Below are positions 36,257 through 44,815 of a stretch of 64,000 nucleotides of DNA, one piece after another. Every line of letters starts with the position of its first letter. Within the stretch, counting starts at the first letter, position 1. The stretch comes from Alphaproteobacteria bacterium (GTDB lineage Bacteria > Pseudomonadota > Alphaproteobacteria > Rhodobacterales > Rhodobacteraceae). Location of the stretch: positions 124,001 through 188,000 of the forward strand of contig JAUIFH010000002.1 in NCBI GenBank assembly GCA_030429495.1, in the 5' to 3' direction. A program made the position numbers and the translations under genes. Below the pieces are notes generated by a model, which was given only the letters and a program-made list of their open reading frames with translations, was not told where the DNA came from and did not search any database.

Positions 36257-37249
36257 ATGGCGGCCGTATCGATGATCGAACTCTGGCGCGGTGGTATTCT
36301 CGAAAGCGTCCATGCCGGCCACGCGGTCATCTGCGACGATACTGGCGCGATCGTCGAGGCATGGGGCGACCCCGATGCGGTGATCTTCCCGCGGTCGTCT
36401 TGCAAGATGGTCCAGGCCCTGCCGCTTCTCGAAAGCGGCGCTGCAGAAGCGTACGGCCTGTCCGAGGCACAGCTCGCTCTTGCCTGTGCCAGCCACAACG
36501 GTGCGGTCATTCATACCGAACCGGTCGCGCGCTGGCTTGGAAGTCTGGGGCTTGGAGAGGCGGACCTGCGCTGCGGCCCGCAGATGCCCGACGACCGCGA
36601 CGCCCGCAAGGCGCTGATCTGCTCGGACACCGAGCCCTGCCAGCTTCACAACAACTGTTCGGGCAAACATGCCGGGTTCCTGACCCTGTCGCAGCATCTG
36701 AAAGCCGGTCCCGAATACGTAGAGCCAGATCATCCGGTACAGCGGGCCGTCCGAAGCGCCTTCGAGGAGGTGACGGGGATGGTGTCGCCCGGCTATGGGA
36801 TCGATGGCTGCTCTGCCCCGAATTTCGCCACGACGGTGCATGGGCTTGCCCGCGCGATGGCGTTCTTCGCGGCAGCCGATCCCGACGGCTCGGCACGCGA
36901 CCGGGCCGCTGCACGGCTGGTCCGCGCCATGGTGGCCTACCCGGAACTTGTCGCCGGCGAAGGCCGCGCCTGCACGAACCTGATGCGGGCGATGGGGGGC
37001 AAGGTGGCGGTGAAGACGGGGGCAGAGGCCGTGTTCGTCGCGATCCTGCCGGACTTGCGGCGCGGCATCGCGCTCAAGATCATGGATGGCGGAACGCGCG
37101 GGTCCGAGGCGGCGATCACAGCGCTTCTGGTGCGGGCGGGCGCACTCGACCCCGCCGATCCGGTCGTCGCGCGCTATCTCACCGGTCCGATCACCAGCCG
37201 CCGCGGCTTCGTCGCGGGAGAGATGCGGACGGCCGGCGGTTTTATCTGA
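36257..37249 (+). CDS. L-asparaginase, rhizobial type II family
   Basis: A 330-residue protein of the asparaginase II family found in rhizobia: VIFPRSSCKMVQALPLLESG, ACASHNGAVIHT, NNCSGKHAGFL and GYGIDGCSAPNF. SSCK and the Cys-containing motifs are its conserved catalytic/zinc region. It would hydrolyse asparagine to aspartate and ammonia. It is unrelated to E. coli AnsB. The ATG at 36257 has AAGGG upstream. Confidence 0.9.
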   Translation: MAAVSMIELWRGGILESVHAGHAVICDDTGAIVEAWGDPDAVIFPRSSCKMVQALPLLESGAAEAYGLSEAQLALACASHNGAVIHTEPVARWLGSLGLGEADLRCGPQMPDDRDARKALICSDTEPCQLHNNCSGKHAGFLTLSQHLKAGPEYVEPDHPVQRAVRSAFEEVTGMVSPGYGIDGCSAPNFATTVHGLARAMAFFAAADPDGSARDRAAARLVRAMVAYPELVAGEGRACTNLMRAMGGKVAVKTGAEAVFVAILPDLRRGIALKIMDGGTRGSEAAITALLVRAGALDPADPVVARYLTGPITSRRGFVAGEMRTAGGFI

Positions 37250-37267
37250 CCGCCAGCCGCGCATGGA

Positions 37268-37582
37268 TCATACGTCAAAGGTTTCGGCGACTTCGACCGT
37301 CCCGCTGCCATCGGCAACCAGCGGACAGCCCTTCGCCATCTCGACCGCCGCGTCGAGGTCCTTTGCCCTGACGATCGAATAGCCCGATATCGGGTTGGCG
37401 CCGCCGTTTGACGTCACGCCCTTGGCCGAGACGGTGTGGGATTGCCCCACGGGCTTTCCGCCGTCAACCACAGCAGCGCCGAGATTGCCGAACCAGGCGG
37501 TCCAAGCCGCCATGGCCTTTGCGCCGTCTTCCGGTGTCTCCGGTTTGCCGCCGCCGTGATAGGCGAATACGAACTCTGGCAT
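37268..37582 (-). CDS. YCII-related protein
   Basis: A 104-residue YCII/DGPF-type protein (MPEFVFAYHGGGKP, GYSIVRAKDLDAAVEMAKGCP). These are small ferredoxin-like-fold proteins of unclear function, often found with ArsR and SRPBCC genes. That is the arrangement here: it is the last gene of an ArsR-SRPBCC-YCII operon. Confidence 0.85.
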   Translation of the reverse strand: MPEFVFAYHGGGKPETPEDGAKAMAAWTAWFGNLGAAVVDGGKPVGQSHTVSAKGVTSNGGANPISGYSIVRAKDLDAAVEMAKGCPLVADGSGTVEVAETFDV

Positions 37583-37600
37583 TTGTATTTCCTCCTTGTT

Positions 37601-38038
37601 TCAGGCCGGTGTGAACAGGCGTTCCAGCCTGCCGAGAACCGAGGTCCAGCCCTGGCTGTGACGCTGTGCGATGTCGTCGTCGGCCAAGTCCCTGTGGTCG
37701 AGCGTGAAGCGGGTGCGCCCGCCCTCAAGTTCCGTGAGCGTGATCGTGACATGGCTTTCGGCGCCCCGACGGTCCGCGTCGTCATGCCAGGCCCAGGTAA
37801 AGCCGACCGAGGTCTTGGGCCGGACATGCGTAACATGCCCCGAGACCTTGAAGCGCGTTCCGTCGGGGCTGATCATGGTCGAGAACCACGGGCCGGTTTC
37901 GGTGAAGTCAAGCGCGTGTTCTGGGATGGTGAAGCCGTCATGGCCCCACCATTGAAGCAGCCCGTCCGTTGTCGTGACGAACTCCCACAGATCGGCAAGC
38001 GACACGTCGAGATCGCGTTCCAGCCGGACATCCGACAT
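37601..38038 (-). CDS. SRPBCC (AHSA1-like) protein
   Basis: A 145-residue lipid/ligand-binding-fold protein (RDLDVSLADLWEFVTTTDGL, HVTITLTELEGGRTRFTL, GWTSVLGRLERLF). Its start codon shares one base with the ArsR stop codon (TGATG), so the two are coupled. The ligand is unknown. Confidence 0.88.
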   Translation of the reverse strand: MSDVRLERDLDVSLADLWEFVTTTDGLLQWWGHDGFTIPEHALDFTETGPWFSTMISPDGTRFKVSGHVTHVRPKTSVGFTWAWHDDADRRGAESHVTITLTELEGGRTRFTLDHRDLADDDIAQRHSQGWTSVLGRLERLFTPA

Positions 38039-38367
38039 CAGCGGCCCTCCTTCTTGCGGTTCTTGATGGCTGCTTCCAGCCGGTTCAGGCTTCCTTCCCA
38101 GAACGCGCGATGCGCGATCACCCAGGATGAGATTGCGGCGAGCGGTTCCGGCGCGACGGAGTAGATCCGACGCTGGCCGTCGATGCGCTGGGTCACGACG
38201 CCCGCTTCGCGGAGGACTTTCAGGTGTCGGGATATGGCCGGCGCGGTAATGTCGGCCACATCGCACAACTCGCCTGCCGACTGCTCTCCGGCGTCAAGAA
38301 GCCGCGTCACGATCGCGAAGCGCGTTTCGTCGGACAGGGCGGCGAAGAGGGAATGTAGTGGCTGCAT
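38038..38367 (-). CDS. ArsR family transcriptional regulator
   Basis: A 109-residue winged-helix regulator with the ArsR pattern LSDETRFAIVTRLLDAGEQSAGEL, ISRHLKVLREAGVVTQRIDGQRRIYSV. It lacks the Cys-rich metal site of classical ArsR, so a non-metal signal is likely. It is the first gene of an operon with SRPBCC and YCII genes and probably represses them. Confidence 0.93.
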   Translation of the reverse strand: MQPLHSLFAALSDETRFAIVTRLLDAGEQSAGELCDVADITAPAISRHLKVLREAGVVTQRIDGQRRIYSVAPEPLAAISSWVIAHRAFWEGSLNRLEAAIKNRKKEGR

Positions 38368-38487
38368 GGGTCGACTATTTCTGATTCCGTTAATTAACGC
38401 AACAGTTAAATAAAAGTATGCAAAACAGACATCGCCGAGGCGATCATAACCTGTTGGCGCGTAGCGGGAGCGAACCGCCGACCCGGT

Positions 38488-39360
38488 TCAGGAGAAATCG
38501 TTAACGGAGTAGCCTTGGATATAAAGCAGCGCCGTCAGGTCGCCGTGGTTGATGCGGATGTCGCATTCCGCCGCGACCGAGGGCTTGGCGTGAAGCGCGA
38601 CCCCGGCGCCTGCGAGGTGTAGCATCCCAAGGTCGTTGGCCCCGTCGCCAACCGCCATGACGGCATCGTGGCCGATACCAAGCCTTGCGGATATCTCCTC
38701 CAAAGCCGCGACCTTCGCCGCGCGGCCGAGAATCGGGCGGGCCACATCGCCGGTCAGTTCTCCGTTCGCGGCGAGAAGAGTATTCGCGCGGTTCTCGTCG
38801 AAGCCGAGATGCGCGGCAACGGCTTCGGTAAAGGCGGTGAACCCGCCTGAGACGAGCGCCGCATAACCGCCATTCGCCTTCATCGTCGCGATCAGTTCGC
38901 GCCCGCCCGGCGTGAAGGTGATGCGATCTTTGAGGACCTGCCCGATCACCCTCTCGGGCAGTCCTTTCAGCAGGCCGACCCGCTCGATCAGCGCGCCTTC
39001 GAAATCCAGTTCGCCGTTCATCGCCCGCGCGGTGATCTCGGCCACCCGGGGGCCGACGCCGGCCATGTCGGCAAGCTCGTCGATGCATTCCTGACCGATC
39101 ATGGTCGAATCCATGTCCGCAAGAAGCATCCGCTTTCTCCGGCCTTCGGCTTTCTGAACGACAAGGTCGTATCCCAGCGCCTGAAGGTTTTCCCACGCCT
39201 CCCAGCGGTTCTCCGGCATCCGGTCGACCGTGAACTCGGCGGCGATGCCGGGGTTGAGCCACTGTGCCTCGCCGCCGCCCCAGGCATCGCGAAGGGATTC
39301 AACCGCAACCCGGTCAAGATCGGCGCGGACGGGGCTGGCGAGGAGGGTTGCGACGTGCAT
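38488..39360 (-). CDS. serB: phosphoserine phosphatase
   Basis: A 290-residue HAD-family phosphatase. Motif I LLADMDSTMIG has nucleophile Asp82 and Asp84. VSGGFTAF is motif II, and AVGDGANDLGML motif IV. It makes serine from phosphoserine, the last step of serine synthesis. It is divergent from serC-serA with a 158-bp shared upstream region. Confidence 0.97.
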   Translation of the reverse strand: MHVATLLASPVRADLDRVAVESLRDAWGGGEAQWLNPGIAAEFTVDRMPENRWEAWENLQALGYDLVVQKAEGRRKRMLLADMDSTMIGQECIDELADMAGVGPRVAEITARAMNGELDFEGALIERVGLLKGLPERVIGQVLKDRITFTPGGRELIATMKANGGYAALVSGGFTAFTEAVAAHLGFDENRANTLLAANGELTGDVARPILGRAAKVAALEEISARLGIGHDAVMAVGDGANDLGMLHLAGAGVALHAKPSVAAECDIRINHGDLTALLYIQGYSVNDFS

Positions 39361-39439
39361 CACGATGTTTCCGATAGTGGAAGAGGGGTGTCGTTTTTCG
39401 TGGTCCAAGCGGCGCTTTAGATCACTTTTCCGGCTTGTG

Positions 39440-39518
39440 CCAGTCAAAGGACCTCTCTATCTCCGGCGGTGGGACACCCCTCCCCAACGAGGGGCGTATA
39501 TCTGGAAGGATACCAGCA
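39440..39518 (+). ncRNA. probable serC leader RNA motif
   Basis: Directly upstream of serC there is a compact, structured leader. CCCCTC pairs with GAGGGG (about 39475-39495) and GGTGGG can pair with CACCCC. A conserved serC leader motif occurs in this position in alphaproteobacteria and is thought to control serC-serA expression. The identity is by position and hairpin pattern only. Confidence 0.5.
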
Positions 39519-40673
39519 ATGGTCAAGACGACTCCGGCCGCGCGGCCGGCCAATCCGCGCTTCTCTTCGGGTCCGTGCACGAAGATTCCCGGCTTCTCCC
39601 TCGATATGCTTGCCGACGCGCCTTTGGGCCGCTCGCACCGCGCTGCGGTGGGTAAGGCGAAGCTGGCAGAAGCAATTGACCTCACCCGCGAGATTCTGGG
39701 CGTACCGGCGGATTACCGCATCGGCATCGTGCCCGCCTCCGACACCGGAGCCGTCGAAATGGCGCTCTGGTCACTTCTCGGTGCCCGCCCGGTAGAGATG
39801 CTGGCCTGGGAGTCGTTCGGTGAAGGCTGGGTGACGGACGTGGTCAAGCAACTGAAGCTGGATGCGACCGTGAAGAAGGCGCCCTATGGCGAGATCGTGG
39901 ATTTCGCGACCGTCGATTTCGACCGCGACGTGGTCTTCACATGGAATGGCACGACCTCGGGCGTGCGGCTGCCGAACGGCGACGCGATCCCGGCGAACCG
40001 CGCCGGCCTCACGATCTGCGACGCGACCAGTGCAGCCTTCGCGATGGACCTGCCGTGGGACAAACTCGATGTCGTGACCTTCTCCTGGCAGAAGGTTCTC
40101 GGCGGCGAGGGCGGGCATGGCGTCCTGATCCTCAGTCCCCGCGCTGTCGAGCGTCTGGAAAGCTACACACCCGCCTGGCCGATGCCGAAGATCTTCCGCA
40201 TGACCAAGGGCGGCAAGCTCGTCGAAGGCATCTTCAAGGGTGAGACGATCAACACGCCGTCGATGCTCTGCGTCGAGGACTACCTCGTCGCCCTGAACTG
40301 GGCGAAACGGATCGGCGGGCTGAAGGGCCTGATCGCCCGGGCCAATGCGAACGCCAAGACAGTCGCCGACTTCATCGCGGACAAGGACTGGATCGCCAAT
40401 CTCGCGGTCGATCCGGCGACGGCTTCGACGACGAGCGTCTGCCTCAAGTTCACCGACGACCGGATCAAGGATGGCGCGGCCTTTGCCAAAGCGGTGGCGA
40501 AGCGTCTGGAAAAGGAAGGCGTCGCTCTGGACGCCGGCGCCTATCGCGACGCGCCGGCGGGCCTGCGCATCTGGTGCGGCTCCACGGTCGAGACATCCGA
40601 TGTCGCGGCATTGATGCCTTGGATCGAATATGCGTTCAACGCCGAGATCGAAGCGCAGGCGGTGGCGGCCTGA
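39519..40673 (+). CDS. serC: phosphoserine aminotransferase
   Basis: A 384-residue PLP enzyme of the SerC family. It begins [20 protein letters not shown] and has [17 protein letters not shown] with the PLP Lys192, and [14 protein letters not shown]. It converts 3-phosphohydroxypyruvate to phosphoserine. The ATG at 39519 has AAGGA 9 bp upstream. serA follows 53 bp downstream. Confidence 0.97.
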   Translation: MVKTTPAARPANPRFSSGPCTKIPGFSLDMLADAPLGRSHRAAVGKAKLAEAIDLTREILGVPADYRIGIVPASDTGAVEMALWSLLGARPVEMLAWESFGEGWVTDVVKQLKLDATVKKAPYGEIVDFATVDFDRDVVFTWNGTTSGVRLPNGDAIPANRAGLTICDATSAAFAMDLPWDKLDVVTFSWQKVLGGEGGHGVLILSPRAVERLESYTPAWPMPKIFRMTKGGKLVEGIFKGETINTPSMLCVEDYLVALNWAKRIGGLKGLIARANANAKTVADFIADKDWIANLAVDPATASTTSVCLKFTDDRIKDGAAFAKAVAKRLEKEGVALDAGAYRDAPAGLRIWCGSTVETSDVAALMPWIEYAFNAEIEAQAVAA

Positions 40674-40726
40674 CCGGCCGCCCCTTGCTTTCCCCGAACA
40701 CTCTGAAAATCAAGGAGCCTGTTGAA

Positions 40727-42322
40727 ATGGCACCCAAAGTTCTCGTGTCCGACAAGCTGTCGGAAACCGCCGTCCAGATCTTCCGCGACCGCGGCGTCGA
40801 TGTGGACTACCTGCCGGACCTCGGCAAGGACAAGGACAAGTTGCTCGAACTGATCGGCCAGTATGACGGCCTTGCAATCCGTTCGGCGACCAAGGTCACC
40901 GAGAAGGTTCTGGAAAAGGCCGCGAGCCTCAAGGTCATCGGCCGCGCTGGCATCGGCGTCGACAACGTCGACATTCCGGCGGCGTCGAAGAAGGGCGTGA
41001 TCGTCATGAATACGCCTTTCGGCAACTCCGTCACCACCGCCGAACATGCCATCGCGATGATGTTCGCGGTTGCGCGGCAACTGCCTGAGGCCTCGGAATC
41101 CACCCATGCCGGGAAGTGGGAGAAGAACCGCTTCATGGGCGTCGAGCTTTTCAACAAGACGCTGGGCGTCATCGGCGCAGGCAATATCGGTGGCATCGTC
41201 TGCGACCGGGCGCTGGGGCTGCACATGAAGGTCGTGGCCTACGATCCGTTCCTTTCCGAAGAACGCGCCAAGCAGATGGGCGTGACCAAGGTGGAACTGG
41301 ACGAGCTTCTGGCGCGGGCCGATTTCATCACGCTGCACGTGCCCCTGACCGACAAGACCCGCAATGTCCTGTCGAAGGAAAACCTTGCGAAGACGAAGAA
41401 GGGCGTGCGCATCATCAACTGCGCCCGCGGCGGTCTGGTCGATGAGGCAGCACTCGCCGAGGCGCTGAAATCTGGCCACGTCGCCGGCGCGGCCTTCGAT
41501 GTGTTCGAAAAGGAACCGGCGACGGAATCGCCGCTGTTTCATCTGCCCAATGTCGTCGTGACGCCGCATCTGGGCGCGTCCACGTCCGAGGCGCAGGAGA
41601 ACGTTGCGATTCAGGTGGCCGAGCAGATGTCGGACTACCTGCTGACCGGCGCAGTACAGAACGCGCTCAACATGCCGTCCGTGACCGCCGAGGAAGCCGC
41701 CGTCATGGGGCCGTGGCTACAGCTTGCCCAGCATCTTGGCGCCTTCGCCGGCCAGATGACGGAAGAGCCGGTCAAGGCGATCAACATCCTCTATGACGGC
41801 AATGTCAGCCACATGAACCTCGACGCACTGAACTGCGGTGCGATTGCGGGGATCATGAAAGCCACGAACCCCGACGTGAACATGGTCTCGGCCCCCGTCG
41901 TGGCGCGCGAACGCGGCATCCAGATCTCGACGACCCGACAGGAGAAGGGCGGCGTCTTCGACGGCTACATGAAGCTGACCGTCGTGACGGAAAGGCGTGA
42001 GCGTTCTATCGCCGGGACGGTGTTCTCCGATGGCAAGCCGCGCTTCATCCAGATCAAGGGGATCAATATCGACGCCGAGATCGGGGCGCACATGCTCTAC
42101 ACGACGAACGAGGACGTGCCGGGCATCATCGGCACGCTCGGCCAGACGATGGGCGAGAACGGCGTGAACATCGCCAACTTTACCCTCGGCCGTTCCTCGC
42201 GCGGCAAGGACGCCATCGCGCTTCTCTATGTCGACGATCCGATCCCGCAGCCGGTGATCGACAAGCTGATGGCAACGGGCCTGTTCCAGCAGGTCAAGCC
42301 GCTGGTCTTCGACGTCGCCTGA
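40727..42322 (+). CDS. serA: D-3-phosphoglycerate dehydrogenase
   Basis: A 531-residue SerA of the long form. The NAD-binding fold has LGVIGAGNIG, catalytic Arg in INCARGG, Glu in DVFEKEPA and His in TPHLGAST. An intervening domain and a C-terminal ACT domain (LYTTNEDVPGIIGTLGQTMG) that senses serine follow. It commits 3-phosphoglycerate to serine. AAGGAG lies 10 bp before the ATG. It is cotranscribed with serC. Confidence 0.98.
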   Translation: MAPKVLVSDKLSETAVQIFRDRGVDVDYLPDLGKDKDKLLELIGQYDGLAIRSATKVTEKVLEKAASLKVIGRAGIGVDNVDIPAASKKGVIVMNTPFGNSVTTAEHAIAMMFAVARQLPEASESTHAGKWEKNRFMGVELFNKTLGVIGAGNIGGIVCDRALGLHMKVVAYDPFLSEERAKQMGVTKVELDELLARADFITLHVPLTDKTRNVLSKENLAKTKKGVRIINCARGGLVDEAALAEALKSGHVAGAAFDVFEKEPATESPLFHLPNVVVTPHLGASTSEAQENVAIQVAEQMSDYLLTGAVQNALNMPSVTAEEAAVMGPWLQLAQHLGAFAGQMTEEPVKAINILYDGNVSHMNLDALNCGAIAGIMKATNPDVNMVSAPVVARERGIQISTTRQEKGGVFDGYMKLTVVTERRERSIAGTVFSDGKPRFIQIKGINIDAEIGAHMLYTTNEDVPGIIGTLGQTMGENGVNIANFTLGRSSRGKDAIALLYVDDPIPQPVIDKLMATGLFQQVKPLVFDVA

Positions 42323-42328
42323 CCCAGG

Positions 42329-42352
42329 TCGCGCGCGGTCTGGCCGCGCGCG
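42329..42352. terminator. stem-loop after serA
   Basis: TCGCGCGCGG (42329-42338) pairs with CCGCGCGCGA (42343-42352) around a 4-nt loop, 6 bp after the serA stop. There is no clear T-run, so it may be a weak terminator or an mRNA 3'-end stabiliser. Confidence 0.45.
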
Positions 42353-42392
42353 ATCCGAAAACGACCACGCCGGTGTCGCGCAGATCAAAGCG

Positions 42393-42443
42393 GCGCCGGC
42401 GCAACCGGCGCATCGCTTTTCCGGTTCCCGGACCGGAAAAGGA
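42393..42443 (+). promoter_or_regulatory. leader hairpins masking a ribosome site
   Basis: GCGCCGG (42393-42399) pairs with CCGGCGC (42405-42411). CTTTTCCGGT (42416-42425) pairs perfectly with ACCGGAAAAG (42432-42441). The second stem covers most of the ribosome site AAAAGGA (42437-42443) of the cupin gene at 42452. This arrangement could regulate translation. Confidence 0.5.
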
Positions 42444-42451
42444 CGCCTGCG

Positions 42452-43060
42452 ATGAACCCGCCCGAATTCGACACGCTGTTGTCCGCGCTGGCCGCCATCT
42501 ATTCGCGCGAGGACCGGGAAGCGGCTGCGCGCACCGCGAATGCGCTGCTGACTACTGCCGCGCCTGCCCCCTTCAACGTGCAGCAACCCTGCGCCCTTGA
42601 CGGTCTGATGCGCGATCTGCTTTCGACCTCTCCACTTCCCGCCGCGCAGGCCATTCTCGGCGCGCAGCACCTCTTGCCCTGGGGCACCAACCCCGTCGCC
42701 GACCGGATGAGCCAGTCCGCCGCCGCGATCTGCGCCGTGACGACGCTGATGGGCCCCGACGGTCCGATCCCGGCCTCCGATCTGCGCCTTGGCCTCTTTT
42801 ACCAGCGCCCGAACAGTTACTATGCGTTGCACAATCACGATGCAGATGAGACCTATGTCATCCTCGCCGGGGCGGCGTTCTGGACAGCGGGTGAGGATCG
42901 CCGGATTCGCCTGCCGGGCGACATGATCCATCACCCCAGCCTCATGCCCCATGCCTTCCGCACCGGCGAGGAGGGCGTTCTGGCGTTATGGCGGTGGAGC
43001 GGCGACGTGAACACGCATTCCTATGCGTTCCTCGACGACCCGGAGGCACTGATCGCCTGA
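42452..43060 (+). CDS. DMSP-lyase-family cupin
   Basis: A 202-residue protein with an N-terminal helical part and a cupin core: ALHNHDADETYVILAGAAFW (metal His, His, Glu, Tyr) and LPGDMIHHPSLMPHAFRT (His). This pattern is that of DddL/DddQ-type cupin dimethylsulfoniopropionate lyases, which release dimethyl sulfide and acrylate. Actual DMSP cleavage cannot be read from sequence, since family members with other substrates exist. It is preceded by a hairpin that covers its ribosome site. No other DMSP genes are near. Confidence 0.7.
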   Translation: MNPPEFDTLLSALAAIYSREDREAAARTANALLTTAAPAPFNVQQPCALDGLMRDLLSTSPLPAAQAILGAQHLLPWGTNPVADRMSQSAAAICAVTTLMGPDGPIPASDLRLGLFYQRPNSYYALHNHDADETYVILAGAAFWTAGEDRRIRLPGDMIHHPSLMPHAFRTGEEGVLALWRWSGDVNTHSYAFLDDPEALIA

Positions 43061-43136
43061 CCGGCACCGATTGCATCCGGGCGCGGCGCGGGGATAGTCT
43101 GCGCGCCGGGGCAGGGCGGAATTGAACGGGCAGGAA

Positions 43137-43886
43137 ATGCGGACCTACGCAATCGGCGACATTCACGGCCATCTCGACAAGCTTGAGGAGGCACACGGAC
43201 GGATCGCTGAGGATCGCGCGCGGACCGGCGATGCCGATGCACCGGTGGTTCATGTTGGCGATCTGGTGGACCGGGGGCCCGACAGCCGGGGCGTCATCGA
43301 CTTCTTGATCCAGGGGCACGACGCTGACGCGCCCTGGGTCACGCTCAAGGGCAATCACGATCGCATGTTCGCCGATTTCATGGGCGACCCCGACAGCCAC
43401 GATCCGGGCTTGCGGGCCAGCCTTCACTGGATCGACCCCCTGCTCGGCGGCGACAAGACGCTTGCGTCCTACGAAGTGGCCGGCGCGGGGGAACGGTTTC
43501 TTTCCGACCTCCACGCCGATGCGGTGGAACGGGTGCCTGCAGAGCATCTGGCATTCGTGCGCGGTCTGCCGACTTCCTACCGCAGGGGCGGGATCATTTT
43601 CGTTCATGCCGGACTCCGGCCGGGCGTCACGCTTGAGGATCAGCGCGAGGACGATCTTCTCTGGATTCGCCGGGAGTTTCTTGAAGACACGCGCGACCAC
43701 GGCGCGCTGATTGTGCATGGTCACACACCGGTCGACGCGGTGACGCATTACGGGAACCGGGTGAATATCGACACCGGGGCAGGCTATGGCCGTGCGCTGA
43801 CGACGGTCGTGATCGAGGAAGGTCGGGTCTTCCTTCTTGACGGGTCCGGGCGCAAGGAAATCCGACCGGCCGGGGCCCATGCCTGA
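43137..43886 (+). CDS. serine/threonine-type metallophosphatase
   Basis: A 249-residue metallophosphoesterase of the PPP/ApaH group: YAIGDIHGHLDKL, VVHVGDLVDRGPDS, LKGNHDRM, VHAGLRPGV and VHGHTPV. All metal-binding His/Asp/Asn are present. It could dephosphorylate proteins or act on dinucleoside polyphosphates. The ATG at 43137 is preferred; a TTG at 43122 is in frame. Confidence 0.88.
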   Translation: MRTYAIGDIHGHLDKLEEAHGRIAEDRARTGDADAPVVHVGDLVDRGPDSRGVIDFLIQGHDADAPWVTLKGNHDRMFADFMGDPDSHDPGLRASLHWIDPLLGGDKTLASYEVAGAGERFLSDLHADAVERVPAEHLAFVRGLPTSYRRGGIIFVHAGLRPGVTLEDQREDDLLWIRREFLEDTRDHGALIVHGHTPVDAVTHYGNRVNIDTGAGYGRALTTVVIEEGRVFLLDGSGRKEIRPAGAHA

Positions 43887-43946
43887 CCCGCGGATCACAT
43901 GCGGGGCATGGCCGTTGGCCTTCCGTCCTGCCCCCGTGTCGCCGGA

Positions 43947-44783
43947 ATGAAGGCACGCCGGTTTTTCGCGCCGATGACCGCATTCAGCCGGCCGCGGCTT
44001 GTGCGGTACGAGATCGCCGACACGTGCTGGACATTGCCGGATATGACGATCGCGATCCTCTCCGATCTTCACATCTGCCGCCCCTGGACGCCGCTTTCGG
44101 CGCTGCGCCGGATCGTTGTGGTCACGAACCGTCTTGGTGCCGATCTCATCCTTATCCCGGGCGATTTCCTTGCCGATGGAAACCTCGCCGCACGCGGCGA
44201 ACCTGCCTCTGCGATCGTCGCGGAATTGACCGGGTTGTCTGCGCCCCTTGGTGTCGTCGCCGTGCTGGGCAACCACGATTGGTGGGACTGTCACCTCGCG
44301 CGGGAAACCCGCTTTGCCAGAAATTCTGTCGCCGAGGCTCTGGCGCAAAGCCCGGTCACGCTCCTTTCCAACAGCGCCATGAGGCTCGACCATGGCGGCG
44401 GCGATTTCTGGCTGGCAGGCATCGACAGCCAACGCGCGCTGAAGCGCCGGAACCATCGCGGGTTTCACGACCCGGATGCCGCTTTTGCCGAGGTGCCCAA
44501 GGGCGCGCCCGCGATCCTGATGGCGCATGAGCCGGACTATTTCGCGGAAGGGGACCGGCGCGCCTTTCTGCAGGTGTCCGGCCACACCCATGGCGGTCAG
44601 GCAAACTTTCTCGGCTGGCGGCCGCTGACCCCCTCCGCACACGGATCGCGCTATGCATGGGGCCATATCCGCGAGGGCGGCAGGCATCTGATCGTCTCGG
44701 GCGGAATCGGTTACTCGGGTCTGCCGCTTCGAATCCTCCAGCCGCCCGAAATCACACTGGTCACGCTGCGGCGCGGCGTTTAG
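43947..44783 (+). CDS. calcineurin-like metallophosphoesterase
   Basis: A 278-residue phosphoesterase with IAILSDLHICR, LIPGDFLAD, VLGNHDWW, LMAHEPD and VSGHTHGGQ, the full calcineurin-type metal set. It resembles YkuE-like enzymes that act on lipid or diester phosphates. The start is uncertain: upstream ATG codons at 43899 and 43974 are in frame. It follows another phosphoesterase gene by 60 bp but is only distantly similar to it. Confidence 0.85.
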   Translation: MKARRFFAPMTAFSRPRLVRYEIADTCWTLPDMTIAILSDLHICRPWTPLSALRRIVVVTNRLGADLILIPGDFLADGNLAARGEPASAIVAELTGLSAPLGVVAVLGNHDWWDCHLARETRFARNSVAEALAQSPVTLLSNSAMRLDHGGGDFWLAGIDSQRALKRRNHRGFHDPDAAFAEVPKGAPAILMAHEPDYFAEGDRRAFLQVSGHTHGGQANFLGWRPLTPSAHGSRYAWGHIREGGRHLIVSGGIGYSGLPLRILQPPEITLVTLRRGV

Positions 44784-44815
44784 GCTGTGCCTAGTTTTTC
44801 ACACTGGGGGATTAA

